DNA of 64,000 nucleotides from Halorussus rarus (lineage in GTDB: Archaea > Halobacteriota > Halobacteria > Halobacteriales > Haladaptataceae), in the NCBI RefSeq assembly GCF_003369835.1, contig NZ_QPMJ01000002.1:1116001-1180000 (forward strand), written 5' to 3'. Shown here in pieces: positions 17,928-25,769 of this stretch. Position 1 is the stretch's first letter; the number at the start of each line of letters is the position of its first letter. Position numbers and translations under genes: made by a program. The notes below the pieces were generated by a model. The model saw only the letters and a list, made by a program, of their open reading frames with translations, was not told where the DNA came from and did no database searches.

Positions 17928-18998
17928 TCACTGCGTCGGCTCGGGGTCGAATATCTCGGGCTTCTCCTGGCCGTCGGCCTGCACGATGGCCATGCAGCCC
18001 TTGCGGGCGACCCGGGTGAGCGAGTGGTCGACCAGCTTGAACGGTCCGGGCACCGGGAAGCCCATCGTCGCGATGGTAGTGCTGCCCGGCGCGACCTGCT
18101 TGGTCTGGATGTGGGTCTGGGGGCGGGTCGTCAGCGACCCCTCGGGCCAGAGCTGCTCGAAGACGTTGCCGATGGGGTGGAAGCTGCTGGTGAGGTTGGG
18201 CCCGCCGGTGACGAAGAACACCCGGGCGGTCTCGCCGGTCTCGACCTTGGCCGGGCCGTACTTGTTCGGCGTGGCGGCGTACTTCTCGCCGTTCATCACG
18301 ACGTAGGTCGGCTCCTCGCGCTTCATCGACTCGACGTCGAAGTTGTGCTGGCCCTTCTCGCCCGGGCGCTTGTCGGTGTAGAGCTCGTGCTGGCCGAAGT
18401 AAAATTCGTGGTCCACTTCGGGGAGCCCGTCCTCGGGCTCGACGAGGATGATGCCGAACATGCCTGCCGAGATGTGCATGTCCATGTTCGGGACCGCGCA
18501 GTGGTAGATGTACGCGCCGGGGTAGGTCGCCTGGAACCGGAGGTGGGCCGTCTCGCCGGGCGCGGTCATCGTGGCCTCGGCGCCGCCGCCCGGCCCCGCG
18601 GCCGCGTGGAAGTCGACGTTGTGGGGCATGTCGTTCTCGGCCGGGTTCTCGAAGGTGAGGTCGACGGTGTCGCCCTTCCGGACCCGGATCATCGGGCCGG
18701 GAACCTGGCCGTTGTACGTCATGTAGTTGAACGTGACCCCGTCCTCGATCTCGGCGGTGACCTCCTCGGGCCGCAGCGTGAACTCGACCGTCTTCGGCTC
18801 GCTGCGGTCAATCGGGTCCGGGACGTCCGCCGGGTCGGCGGCGACGCGGTCGACGATCTGCTGTTTCTGCTGGTTCATGGCTTTCTGGGTCTGGGTCCGG
18901 GTGGCCTGGGGGGCCGATTCGGTCGCGCATCCGGCGAGCGTGGCAGCGCCGCCGAGGCCGATACCTTGGAGCACCGTTCGTCGGTTGGTTCGAGGCAT
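17928..18998 (-). CDS. nirK: Copper-containing nitrite reductase (NirK)
   Basis: 356 residues. Reduces nitrite to NO on the outer membrane face. Tat lipoprotein signal NRRTVLQGIGLGGAATLAGC with the lipobox cysteine at 24. Two cupredoxin domains. Type 1 copper ligands: His126, Cys167, His175, Met180. Type 2 ligands: His131, His166 and His325. The catalytic Asp129 and His274 are present. A CGAAC-N2-GTTCG palindrome lies 81 nt upstream of the start. norB is 1.7 kb away and halocyanin, the likely electron donor, at 29115. Confidence 0.96.
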   Translation of the reverse strand: MPRTNRRTVLQGIGLGGAATLAGCATESAPQATRTQTQKAMNQQKQQIVDRVAADPADVPDPIDRSEPKTVEFTLRPEEVTAEIEDGVTFNYMTYNGQVPGPMIRVRKGDTVDLTFENPAENDMPHNVDFHAAAGPGGGAEATMTAPGETAHLRFQATYPGAYIYHCAVPNMDMHISAGMFGIILVEPEDGLPEVDHEFYFGQHELYTDKRPGEKGQHNFDVESMKREEPTYVVMNGEKYAATPNKYGPAKVETGETARVFFVTGGPNLTSSFHPIGNVFEQLWPEGSLTTRPQTHIQTKQVAPGSTTIATMGFPVPGPFKLVDHSLTRVARKGCMAIVQADGQEKPEIFDPEPTQ

Positions 18999-19078
18999 TG
19001 GGAGTCACCTTACAGTTACAGATAGTGCCCTACCCACCTTCAATCGGGAATACGATTCTCAGGCCGCAGGAAGGCTAT

Positions 19079-19090
19079 CGAACGTGTTCG
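19079..19090. promoter_or_regulatory. Palindrome CGAAC-GT-GTTCG upstream of nirK
   Basis: CGAACGTGTTCG, perfectly symmetric. It lies 81 nt before the nirK start codon, farther than most other copies. Confidence 0.7.
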
Positions 19091-19093
19091 CGG

Positions 19094-19114
19094 CGTTCTC
19101 AGGGTCCGGGAATC
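19094..19114. promoter_or_regulatory. TTYYC-N9-GAAYC element next to the nirK palindrome
   Basis: Reads TTCTC, nine bases, GAATC on the plus strand, three bases beyond the palindrome on the side away from nirK. The same pair of elements occurs before halocyanin (29035-29072). Its orientation and distance from nirK make direct action there uncertain; it may mark a decayed divergent promoter. Confidence 0.4.
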
Positions 19115-19417
19115 GGCCGTCGTTCGGACCGACGCCCGATCGGAAGTTCCCGGGGCTCGGCCGGAGATTAGCACCGAGCAACCGCGCTAAACGATGGCGA
19201 AACCACCCTCTCGACGGATCTGGAAAGGTCAGTCCGACGAGGGGAGCCGCGGACGTCCGGCTCGCGGCGCCCGTCCGACCGTCTTGGGAGTCGCGTATCA
19301 GCGCCTCCGGCACTCCGAAATCGGATTCCTAGCGCGTGCCCGATGTCGAGCATATCGTAGACAAGGGCGCCTGACAGGCCAACGAGCCCACCGACGAGGA
19401 GTCCCCGTCCTTCCCCG

Positions 19418-19876
19418 TCACGACCGAACGACGACCGTATCACCGAGTCTGTCGCCCAACCGCTTGCGTCGGTCCGAGGTCGACACCAGGACGATGCCGA
19501 CGAGGTAGAAGAACGGCAGGAAGTCGACGAGGCGCGAGACGTTACGCACCAGTGACGACCGTAGCGTCAGCGGGGAGCCGTCGCCATCAGTCGCCCGGAT
19601 GCTCACGAGGTGCTTGCCGATGGTTCTCCCGAAGCGCCACTCCAGGAGCGTGTGGTAGCCGAGGGCGAGCCCGAGCCAGAGTAGCAACGCCACCGTCGCG
19701 GGGGTACCCGTCAGGTCGGCGTTCGTCGTTCCGCCGGTGGTCTGAACGTCACCGGTAACTGCCGCGATCGGAAAGATCGCGACGAAGAGGAGCGCGAACC
19801 AGACCGCCGAGTCGATCGCCATCGCTACGCCGCGGATACCGACTCCGCACTCCGTCGGAGGGTCAGCGTCGTTCAT
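19418..19876 (-). CDS. RDD family membrane protein
   Basis: 152 residues. The family's RDD region here reads GIRGVAMAIDSAVWFALLFV, with three to four transmembrane segments, and EWRFGRTIGKHLVSIRATD is the characteristic G-(K/R)-x-(V/L)-x-x-(I/L)-R-x-x loop. LTLRSSLVRNVSRLVDFLPF and RKRLGDRLGDTVVV complete the pattern. Function of RDD proteins is poorly defined (ion transport suggested for a few). ATG at 19876. Confidence 0.85.
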   Translation of the reverse strand: MNDADPPTECGVGIRGVAMAIDSAVWFALLFVAIFPIAAVTGDVQTTGGTTNADLTGTPATVALLLWLGLALGYHTLLEWRFGRTIGKHLVSIRATDGDGSPLTLRSSLVRNVSRLVDFLPFFYLVGIVLVSTSDRRKRLGDRLGDTVVVRS

Positions 19877-20102
19877 ACAGTCCGGTGAATCGACCCCGGA
19901 AATATAAGTCTTCTAATTCTTCTCGGCTGTCCTTTCGGCCATTCGGGTCCACCCCTGACCGCACTCCACGCTCGGACCTTCTCGCTCGGCATTCCACGCT
20001 CGGGGAGAATCACAGTACTGATCGAACTTCGGTTCGTGTCGAAGACGTTCAGTCGCTCCCACTGCGTTCGTTCTGCGGCGGCGCGAGGGGGAACTGGCGT
20101 CG

Positions 20103-20510
20103 TTACTGGTCCGACAGCCAGTCCAGTGCCTCCTCCTGGGTCCCGAACACGCGGTACTCGAATCCCGGGTCGATCGAGCTCAGCATCTCCTCGACGCGCT
20201 GCATCTCCATGTCCGCGATGGTGGAGTCGGCGTACACGCCGGCGCCGGCCCGGACGCCCCGGTCGATGAGGCCCGGAACCCACGTGTCGGCGAGCCACTT
20301 CTTGTCCGCGTCGTCGTGGGCGGCGATCTCCTCGGTGTTCACGAGGTACTGCTTGGCGCCCTCCTCCTCGATGACCTCGGCCCATCGGTTGGCGATCTCC
20401 CGGAGGTTCTCGCCCGAGGCGAACTCGTCGTAGACGAAGATCGGGATGCCGTGCTCGGTGTCCTTCTCGATCGTGTACTCGCTCGTCTGCTCCATCACTT
20501 CTGTCGACAT
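20103..20510 (-). CDS. STAS/SpoIIAA-like domain protein
   Basis: 135 residues. The alternating pattern and C-terminus (GFEYRVFGTQEEALDWLSD) resemble stand-alone SpoIIAA-like STAS proteins, in which such a segment forms the last helix; the assignment is by pattern only. The start at 20510 (MSTEVMEQTSEY) is preceded by a GTTATCAA box about 25-30 nt upstream and by a 14-bp palindrome at 20556-20569. It lies directly downstream of norB, same strand, but with its own promoter. Confidence 0.6.
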   Translation of the reverse strand: MSTEVMEQTSEYTIEKDTEHGIPIFVYDEFASGENLREIANRWAEVIEEEGAKQYLVNTEEIAAHDDADKKWLADTWVPGLIDRGVRAGAGVYADSTIADMEMQRVEEMLSSIDPGFEYRVFGTQEEALDWLSDQ

Positions 20511-20555
20511 GTACCGTAACTCCAGATGGCCGGTTGATAACTGTTCGGTCGCGGT

Positions 20556-20569
20556 TATCATCGATGATA
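20556..20569. promoter_or_regulatory. Palindrome TATCATCGATGATA before the STAS-like gene
   Basis: Perfect 14-bp palindrome 46-59 nt upstream of the start at 20510, just upstream of the presumed TATA box. It is unrelated in sequence to the CGAAC palindrome but occupies the same position relative to a start codon. Confidence 0.5.
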
Positions 20570-20718
20570 CCACGATTCACCGACTACAGTCGCGAAACAT
20601 CAACAAAAATCGGATGGAACTGTCGGAAACTGAATCCTCGTTGTGGCCGGTCGACGGAGCCGTCTCGGTCGGCCCGCGAAACGCGACAGTGGACGCGAGC
20701 CGACGGCCCGACCGGGGT

Positions 20719-23019
20719 TCAGTCGTCGTCGGATTCGACGACCGAGCCGGCCGCGACCGGGGAGTCCGTCGGGTCGTCGACGGACGCGGTCTCGCCGCGG
20801 TTCAGCACCTTCTTCGTCGCGTCGTACCCGAAGATGACGGTGCCGAGGATGACCAGGGTGTCGCCGGGCATCCTGAGCCAGAACAGCAGCTGGACCAGGT
20901 CGCCCTCGTAGAACGCCAGGCTCCGGGCGGCGTCGTAGCTCTGCGTGAACGCGACCTCGAGCTGGAGGAACCCGACCGGCAGCAGGCTGATGCCGACCAT
21001 CAGCGCGAGGCCGAGGTTCCACGCCCAGAACGCCCGCCGGAGGTTGGTGTCGTCCCACCGGCGCTCTGGCACCGCGATGCGGAGCATGTAGGTCACCATG
21101 CCCAGCGCGAGGAAGCCGAACGCGCCGAACATCGCGGCGTGGGCGTGGGCCACCGTGAGGTAGGTGCCGTGCTCGAAGTAGTTGATGAACGGTAGATTGA
21201 TGAAGAACCCGAGGACGCCCGCGCCGACGAAGTTCCAGACGCCGCTGGCGATGATGAACATGAACGGCAGGGTGTAGGGGAACGACTCCCCGCTGCCGGA
21301 CATCGCGCGGTACTGGCCGAGCGCCTCGTAGAGGATGAACACGAGGGGGATGAGCTCGAGCGTCGAGAACGCGCTCCCGATGGGCACCCAGAAGTCGGGC
21401 TGGCCGACCCACCAGTAGTGGTGCGAGACGCCGATGACGCCGGTCCCCATCACGAGCAGGGCCTGGACCATCACGGCCTTCTCGGCCGAGCGCTTCGAGA
21501 GGAGGTTCATGCTGACCAGCGTGACGCCGACCAGCGCGACGATGAAGAACTCGAAGGCGCCCTCGACCCACATGTGGACGACCCACCAGCGCCAGAACTC
21601 CGTGACGACGATGTTGGTCTGCGGGGTGTAGAGGAAGCCCGCGCAGAACAGCAGGGCGATTGAGCCGCCCGCGTACAGGATCATGTGCGCGAGACCCCAC
21701 TTTGGCTCGCGGTCGAGCAGCGGCTTGAGTCCCCGCGCGACCAGCGCGGCCCACGCGAGGAAGCCGACGAGGATGCCGACCTGCCAGAGCCGACCGACTT
21801 CGAGGTACTCCAGGCCCTCGTTGCCGACGATCCACCAGAGCGCGTCGCCGAAGTACCCCTTCGCGCCGAGCCAGATGCCGGCCATGGCGCCGACCACGAC
21901 CACGACGAGGACGCCGAGCAGGCGGTTTATCCACTTGCCCTGCTTGCGGGGTTCGTGGCCGGTCAACAGCGGCGGGAGGAACAGGCCCGCCCCGAGCCAC
22001 AGCGTCGCGATCCAGAGGATGCCGAGGTCGATGTGCCACGTCTTGGCGATGGCGAACGGCAGCAGCTGGAGGATGTCGAAGCCCAGCATCTCGCCGAGAC
22101 CGAAGAAGGCGTCGCGCTCGATGTAGAAGTGCGCGAGCAGGCCGCCGAGCAGGACCTGCGCGAGGAAGAGTCCGGCGCCGACGACGGCGAACCGGAGCGC
22201 CGCGGCCTGTCCGGGGAACAGGTCCACCTCGTCGGGCCGGGGCACCGTGACGCCCTCCGTCTCGGGTTCGGGGAGTTCGATGGACTTGTAGAGCCAGACG
22301 CCGAACCCGGCCCCAGCGACGAGCAGGATCATGGCGACGACGCTCCAGGTCATCGACGCGCCGGTCGCGTCGTTACCGGCCGCCGGGTTGTACGGCCACT
22401 CGTTGGTGTAACTGTGGTCCGACCCCGGTCGGTCGGTGTGGGAGACCCACGCCGTCCAGAGCGCGAAGTCGGCGAACCGCTCGGCCTCCTCCTCGCTGTC
22501 GATCATGTTCGCGGGGACGCCGCGCTCGTGGCTCCCCTCGTGGTAGCGCTCGACGTACACCTGCGTCACCTGCTCGTGGGCGTACGCCTCCGCGGCGGAG
22601 TACTCGATGTCGGACGCGGGGTCGCCGTCGGTCAGGTCCGACTTCACCGCCACGTCCACGGTGGCCCGCTCGCCGGCCGAGAGGCCGTCGTACGAGTCGG
22701 CGCCGTACTGTTCGCCGGCGTAGAACTGGCGCATGAACTGCACCTTCAGGTCGAGCGCGTCGGCGGTGTAGTCCTCGCCGTAGTACGCGCCGTTCCCGAG
22801 TATCGACCCGTGGTTCATCATGCCGTCCGACTGGAACACCGTCTTGCCGTCTCGGACTTGCTCGGCGGTCACGATAACCCGGCCGTCGGGCCCCTCGACC
22901 TGCTTGGGGATGGGCGGGGCCTCCTGGTAGGAGTACCACGCGCCGACGCCCATCACGGCCAGATTGAGGACGAAGACGACCGCGAGTATCTTGCCGAGCG
23001 TGCTACGTTTGACTCTCAT
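20719..23019 (-). CDS. norB: Quinol-dependent nitric oxide reductase (qNorB)
   Basis: 766 residues. Reduces NO to N2O with quinol electrons in the membrane. The N-terminal 230 residues are the extra-membrane domain of qNOR (NHGSILGNGAYYGEDYTADAL), with no CxxCH heme c motif, then about 12 helices of the heme-copper oxidase type. Heme and metal histidines appear in WHIDLGILWIATLWLGA, VSHHYWWVGQPDFW and TVAHAHAAMFGAFGF; ELIPLVFILYEALG carries the conserved glutamates. A TATA-like AATAAAAG at 23046-23053 lies 30 nt upstream; both regulatory elements occur beyond it. Confidence 0.96.
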   Translation of the reverse strand: MRVKRSTLGKILAVVFVLNLAVMGVGAWYSYQEAPPIPKQVEGPDGRVIVTAEQVRDGKTVFQSDGMMNHGSILGNGAYYGEDYTADALDLKVQFMRQFYAGEQYGADSYDGLSAGERATVDVAVKSDLTDGDPASDIEYSAAEAYAHEQVTQVYVERYHEGSHERGVPANMIDSEEEAERFADFALWTAWVSHTDRPGSDHSYTNEWPYNPAAGNDATGASMTWSVVAMILLVAGAGFGVWLYKSIELPEPETEGVTVPRPDEVDLFPGQAAALRFAVVGAGLFLAQVLLGGLLAHFYIERDAFFGLGEMLGFDILQLLPFAIAKTWHIDLGILWIATLWLGAGLFLPPLLTGHEPRKQGKWINRLLGVLVVVVVGAMAGIWLGAKGYFGDALWWIVGNEGLEYLEVGRLWQVGILVGFLAWAALVARGLKPLLDREPKWGLAHMILYAGGSIALLFCAGFLYTPQTNIVVTEFWRWWVVHMWVEGAFEFFIVALVGVTLVSMNLLSKRSAEKAVMVQALLVMGTGVIGVSHHYWWVGQPDFWVPIGSAFSTLELIPLVFILYEALGQYRAMSGSGESFPYTLPFMFIIASGVWNFVGAGVLGFFINLPFINYFEHGTYLTVAHAHAAMFGAFGFLALGMVTYMLRIAVPERRWDDTNLRRAFWAWNLGLALMVGISLLPVGFLQLEVAFTQSYDAARSLAFYEGDLVQLLFWLRMPGDTLVILGTVIFGYDATKKVLNRGETASVDDPTDSPVAAGSVVESDDD

Positions 23020-23061
23020 ACAGGTCGGGGTTGACCGTCGTGGGGCTTTTATTGGGAGACC

Positions 23062-23082
23062 GGTTCCTGCTCGCCGGGAAGG
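23062..23082 (-). promoter_or_regulatory. TTYYC-N9-GAAYC element before norB
   Basis: On the minus strand TTCCC, nine bases, GAACC, 43-63 nt upstream of the norB ATG and eight bases upstream of its TATA box. This is the same position as in the uspA gene at 34642 and in halocyanin. Confidence 0.5.
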
Positions 23083-23086
23083 CGCC

Positions 23087-23098
23087 CGAACACGTTCG
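23087..23098. promoter_or_regulatory. Palindrome CGAAC-AC-GTTCG upstream of norB
   Basis: CGAACACGTTCG, 68 nt before the norB start and four bases beyond the TTYYC-type element. Confidence 0.7.
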
Positions 23099-23206
23099 GA
23101 CAGCAGGGGACACCGATACCGGATTGCGATTCCCCGTTATGAAGCAACGTACCACGGCCATGGAGACGGAATCAGTTGAGGTCGTCGGCCAACTGGGCGT
23201 CCGTCG

Positions 23207-23212
23207 AAAAAA
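23207..23212 (-). terminator. T-run after the DUF2249-cupin transcript
   Basis: Six T residues on the minus strand (CTCTTTTTTCGACGG context) 118 nt downstream of the cupin stop. Archaeal termination needs only such T-runs; no hairpin is obvious. Confidence 0.35.
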
Positions 23213-23329
23213 GAGGGGAGTACGTGCGATACTAACGGACGGCACAATCCCGGTCTCGAGGCGTCTGCGCGCGATTCGAGAGCCATCTGGCGTTCGGCCC
23301 TACCGGGACGTCCGGGTCGGTGCGGCGAG

Positions 23330-23638
23330 TCAGTCCTCGTCGGCCCGCGGCGCGAGCACGAGCAGCGCGGTGCTGTCGGCCTCGGCCCTCGGAGACACCT
23401 CCTGCCGGCCGTCGAACCGCAGGAGGTCGCCGGGTTCGAGCACGTTCGACTCGCCGTCGACGCGGACGTCGAGGCGACCCGAGACGAGGTGGACCACGAT
23501 CTGGCGCTCGGGGTGGCGGTGGGCCGGCACCGACTCGCCCGCGTCGAGCGAGAGCCGGACCGTCTTGGGTTCCGACCCCGGGAACGCAACCTCGCGGGGG
23601 CGCTCGGTCAGGTCGTCGAGTGCGACAGTGTCGGTCAT
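23330..23638 (-). CDS. Small cupin-domain protein
   Basis: 102 residues, a single conserved beta-barrel. Cupin motif 1 (SVPAHRHPERQIVVHLVSG) offers metal ligands His-x-His and a more distant His; motif 2 is LEPGDLLRFDGRQEVSPRA, where the usual histidine is missing. It follows the DUF2249 gene at 23660 by 21 nt and is probably in the same operon under the palindrome at 23928. May sense or bind a metal or small ligand in the denitrification response; inference only. Confidence 0.8.
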   Translation of the reverse strand: MTDTVALDDLTERPREVAFPGSEPKTVRLSLDAGESVPAHRHPERQIVVHLVSGRLDVRVDGESNVLEPGDLLRFDGRQEVSPRAEADSTALLVLAPRADED

Positions 23639-23659
23639 GGCAGTGACGGTCTCCGAGTG

Positions 23660-23887
23660 CTACTGCTTGGGGAATCGGGCGACGAACTTCTCGCTGCCCT
23701 CGCGCTCGACCTCGTACGCGTCGGCGTCGAACGACTCGACCTCGGCCTGCATCTCGTAGAACAGCGGCTTGGGCTCGTGGTCGTTGACGATTTCGAGCAC
23801 CTCGCCGCTGTCTAGGTTCTCGAACTCCTCGTGTATCTTGGGGTGTCGCTCCGGCGGCGGAATCTCGCGGACGTCTAATCGGGACAT
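23660..23887 (-). CDS. DUF2249 domain protein
   Basis: 75 residues, essentially one DUF2249 domain: LDVREIPPPERHPKIHEEFE, then LEIVNDHEPKPLFYEM, and the end KFVARFP. The Asn-Asp-His-x-Pro-x-Pro-Leu motif is intact. DUF2249 domains share a TusA-like fold and frequently accompany hemerythrins and nitrogen-oxide metabolism genes. Three copies occur in this cluster. ATG at 23887 with the palindrome 41 nt upstream. Confidence 0.85.
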   Translation of the reverse strand: MSRLDVREIPPPERHPKIHEEFENLDSGEVLEIVNDHEPKPLFYEMQAEVESFDADAYEVEREGSEKFVARFPKQ

Positions 23888-23927
23888 GCGGATGGAGATT
23901 CGCGGACGCGACGCTTCGGGGTTGCCC

Positions 23928-23939
23928 CGAACGTGTTCG
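23928..23939. promoter_or_regulatory. Palindrome CGAAC-GT-GTTCG before the DUF2249-cupin operon
   Basis: CGAACGTGTTCG, 41 nt upstream of the ATG at 23887. It also lies just beyond the stop of the cupin gene at 23952. Confidence 0.7.
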
Positions 23940-23951
23940 GGATCGGGGGGC

Positions 23952-24332
23952 TCACCCGTCCCCGCGAGGCTCGAACTCCCCCTTCTTCAGGCCCTCCCGC
24001 ACTGGACCGTGCTCGGCGTCGGTCGGCGGCGGCGCGGTCACCAGCGTCGCCTCCAGACGCCGGTCGCCGGCCTTCACGCCGCGGTCCTCGCCGGCGGGCA
24101 CGACCACCACGTCGCCCGGCCCGACCGCGTGCTCGTCGTCGCCGTCCCGGACGACGCCCCGTCCCTCCCGGACAGTGATCGCCACGTCGCTGTCCGGGGC
24201 GTGGACCGGGATGAACTGGCCGGGCTCGAAGTAGCCCAAGACTACCTTCATCCGGTCGCTCCGGAAGACGGATTGCGCGGAGAACCGCTCGTCGTCGTAC
24301 GCGCGCTCGGCGTCGAAGTCGGTCGCGACCAT
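23952..24332 (-). CDS. Cupin-domain protein
   Basis: 126 residues. Cupin motif 1 reads GQFIPVHAPDSDVAITVREG, motif 2 VGPGDVVVVPAGEDRGVKAG; only some canonical metal ligands remain. The front half (RFSAQSVFRSDRMKVVLGYFEPG) is typical of stand-alone cupins in denitrification and hemerythrin neighbourhoods. The start at 24332 is preferred over an in-frame upstream one because the palindrome at 24371 then lies at the 39-nt spacing seen elsewhere. Confidence 0.8.
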   Translation of the reverse strand: MVATDFDAERAYDDERFSAQSVFRSDRMKVVLGYFEPGQFIPVHAPDSDVAITVREGRGVVRDGDDEHAVGPGDVVVVPAGEDRGVKAGDRRLEATLVTAPPPTDAEHGPVREGLKKGEFEPRGDG

Positions 24333-24370
24333 GTCGGAACCGAGGGGCGAGGCGGTCGTGGTGGCTTCGG

Positions 24371-24382
24371 CGAACGTGTTCG
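24371..24382. promoter_or_regulatory. Palindrome CGAAC-GT-GTTCG before the cupin gene
   Basis: CGAACGTGTTCG, 39 nt upstream of the ATG at 24332 (minus strand) and about 100 nt upstream of the divergent gene at 24481. Confidence 0.7.
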
Positions 24383-24480
24383 GCGGGCCGGGCGAGCGCC
24401 GGGAGCGGGACCGGAGCGGGCGGGTCCGGGACGTCCCCACCGCCACGCTTAGTGGCGTCGGTCACGTCAGGAGAACGAGA

Positions 24481-24702
24481 ATGGGCCGAACGCAAGCGCG
24501 TCGCTGGGAGTACAAGACGCTCAGGCCGCCGCGGGGCGAGACCAGGAAGGAGGCCGAGGACCCGGAGGCGGAACTGAACGACTACGGCGCCGACGGCTGG
24601 GAGCTGGTCGCGTCCGTCGACTACACCGGCGGCGGGACCAAGTACCTCGTGTTCAAGCGCCCCGCCGAGCCGGCCGGCGAGAACGACGGTGACTCCCCGT
24701 GA
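24481..24702 (+). CDS. DUF4177-like small protein
   Basis: 73 residues. WEYKTLRPPRGETRKEAEDP followed by LNDYGADGWELVASVDYTGGGTKYLVFKRP matches the DUF4177 pattern (W-E-Y-K ... L-N-x-x-G-x-x-G-W-E-L-V ... F-K-R). ATG at 24481 preceded at about 9 nt by AGGAG. The stop overlaps the GTG of the next gene (GTGA), implying coupled translation. The domain's function is unknown. Confidence 0.75.
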   Translation: MGRTQARRWEYKTLRPPRGETRKEAEDPEAELNDYGADGWELVASVDYTGGGTKYLVFKRPAEPAGENDGDSP

Positions 24703-25724
24703 GCGAGAACGCCGAGGGGCAGGACATCAGCACCGCGAACACGATGCGCGAGCGCGCGGGCGAGAGCCGGGTCAAGATCTGGCTGCTGCTCGCGGCGAAC
24801 CGGCTCCAGGTGACCGGCGTGCTCGCGTTGGCCGTGTTCGTCGCGTTCGTCGTCGGGGTCACCCTCCTGCCCCAGCCCGTGGTGCCCCAGCTCCGGTCGG
24901 GCGACACCATCGAGACGATGTTCTCGACGATGACCGGCGCCATCATCACCGGCACGACGCTGGTCGTCACCATCGGTCAGTTGGTGATCTCCCAGGAGAA
25001 CGGTCCGCTGGGCGACCAGCGCGACCGGATGGAGGGAGCGATGGACTTCCGGGAGTACAGCGAGGAGCTCATCGGGTCGCCGAGCCCGGCCGACCCGTCG
25101 GCGTTCCTCGGGGAGCTCGTCGGCGTGGCCCAGCGGCGGGCCGAGGACCTCCGCGACGGGCTGTCGGACAACGACGACCCCGAACTCCGCGACGAGATCG
25201 GGGAGTTCACCGACAGCCTGATCGGCAACGCCGAGACGGTCCGCGACCAGCTCGACGGCGCGAAGTTCGGCACCTTCGACGTGGTGTTCGCCGCGCTCGA
25301 CTTCAACTACGGCTGGAAGATATTCCAGGTCGAGCGCATCGCCAGCGAGTACGAGGACAGCCTCGGCGACGAGGAGGTCGGCATGCTGGAGGACCTGAAG
25401 AGCGCGCTCAGCATGTTCGGCCCGGCCCGCGAGCACGTCAAGACGCTGTACTTCGAGTGGGAACTGGTCAGCCTCTCGCAGATGATCCTCTACGCCGCGA
25501 TTCCCGCGCTCGTCGTCGCCGGCGTCATGCTCACGGTCGGCGAACCGGGCGCGTTCCCCGGCACCACGCTCGCTGTGCCGAACGTGACCTGGGTGGTCGG
25601 CGCGGCGTTCACGGTGACGCTGGTGCCGTTCCTGCTGTTCACCTCCTACGTTCTGCGCATCGTGACGGTCGCCAAGCGGACGCTCGCCATCGGACCGCTC
25701 ATCCTCCGGGACTCCCAGCGGTAG
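24699..25724 (+). CDS. Haloarchaeal membrane protein, four transmembrane segments, unknown
   Basis: 341 residues. Two helices near the N-terminus (VLALAVFVAFVVGVTLL and GAIITGTTLVVTIGQLVIS), a soluble middle of about 150 residues with acidic helices, then two C-terminal helices (ILYAAIPALVVAGVMLTV and VTLVPFLLFTSYVLRIV). No enzymatic motif. GTG start at 24699, overlapping the previous stop. Its plus-strand orientation interrupts a minus-strand stretch of the denitrification cluster, and no palindrome lies upstream, so it may be unrelated to it. Confidence 0.7.
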   Translation: MSENAEGQDISTANTMRERAGESRVKIWLLLAANRLQVTGVLALAVFVAFVVGVTLLPQPVVPQLRSGDTIETMFSTMTGAIITGTTLVVTIGQLVISQENGPLGDQRDRMEGAMDFREYSEELIGSPSPADPSAFLGELVGVAQRRAEDLRDGLSDNDDPELRDEIGEFTDSLIGNAETVRDQLDGAKFGTFDVVFAALDFNYGWKIFQVERIASEYEDSLGDEEVGMLEDLKSALSMFGPAREHVKTLYFEWELVSLSQMILYAAIPALVVAGVMLTVGEPGAFPGTTLAVPNVTWVVGAAFTVTLVPFLLFTSYVLRIVTVAKRTLAIGPLILRDSQR

Positions 25725-25769
25725 GCCCGGAGGCGGGCCGTCAGGGGCGACCCCGCGCCGGCGGGGCGC

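Larger units (their letters stand above)
18999..19417. other. nirK upstream region, no convincing gene
   Basis: 419 bases between nirK and the RDD-family gene, both on the minus strand. It holds the palindrome at 19079-19090 and a related second element at 19094-19114. The stretch 19330-19440 read on the minus strand encodes a hydrophobic fragment (LLVGGLVGLSGALVYDMLD) that overlaps the end of the RDD gene in another frame. It may be a relic of a membrane-protein gene; it has no good start and is not called. Confidence 0.55.
23020..23329. other. norB promoter region
   Basis: 310 bases. From the norB start outward: TATA-like box (23046-23053), TTYYC-type element (23062-23082), palindrome (23087-23098), then a T-run that may end the cupin transcript (23207-23212). 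No open frame with haloarchaeal coding character is seen. Confidence 0.6.

Noticed and set aside
19168-19443. Possible 91-residue membrane protein next to the RDD gene
   Set aside because: It overlaps the RDD coding end in another frame, has no convincing start, and turns Arg/Asp-rich after one hydrophobic stretch. Kept only as a possible relic.
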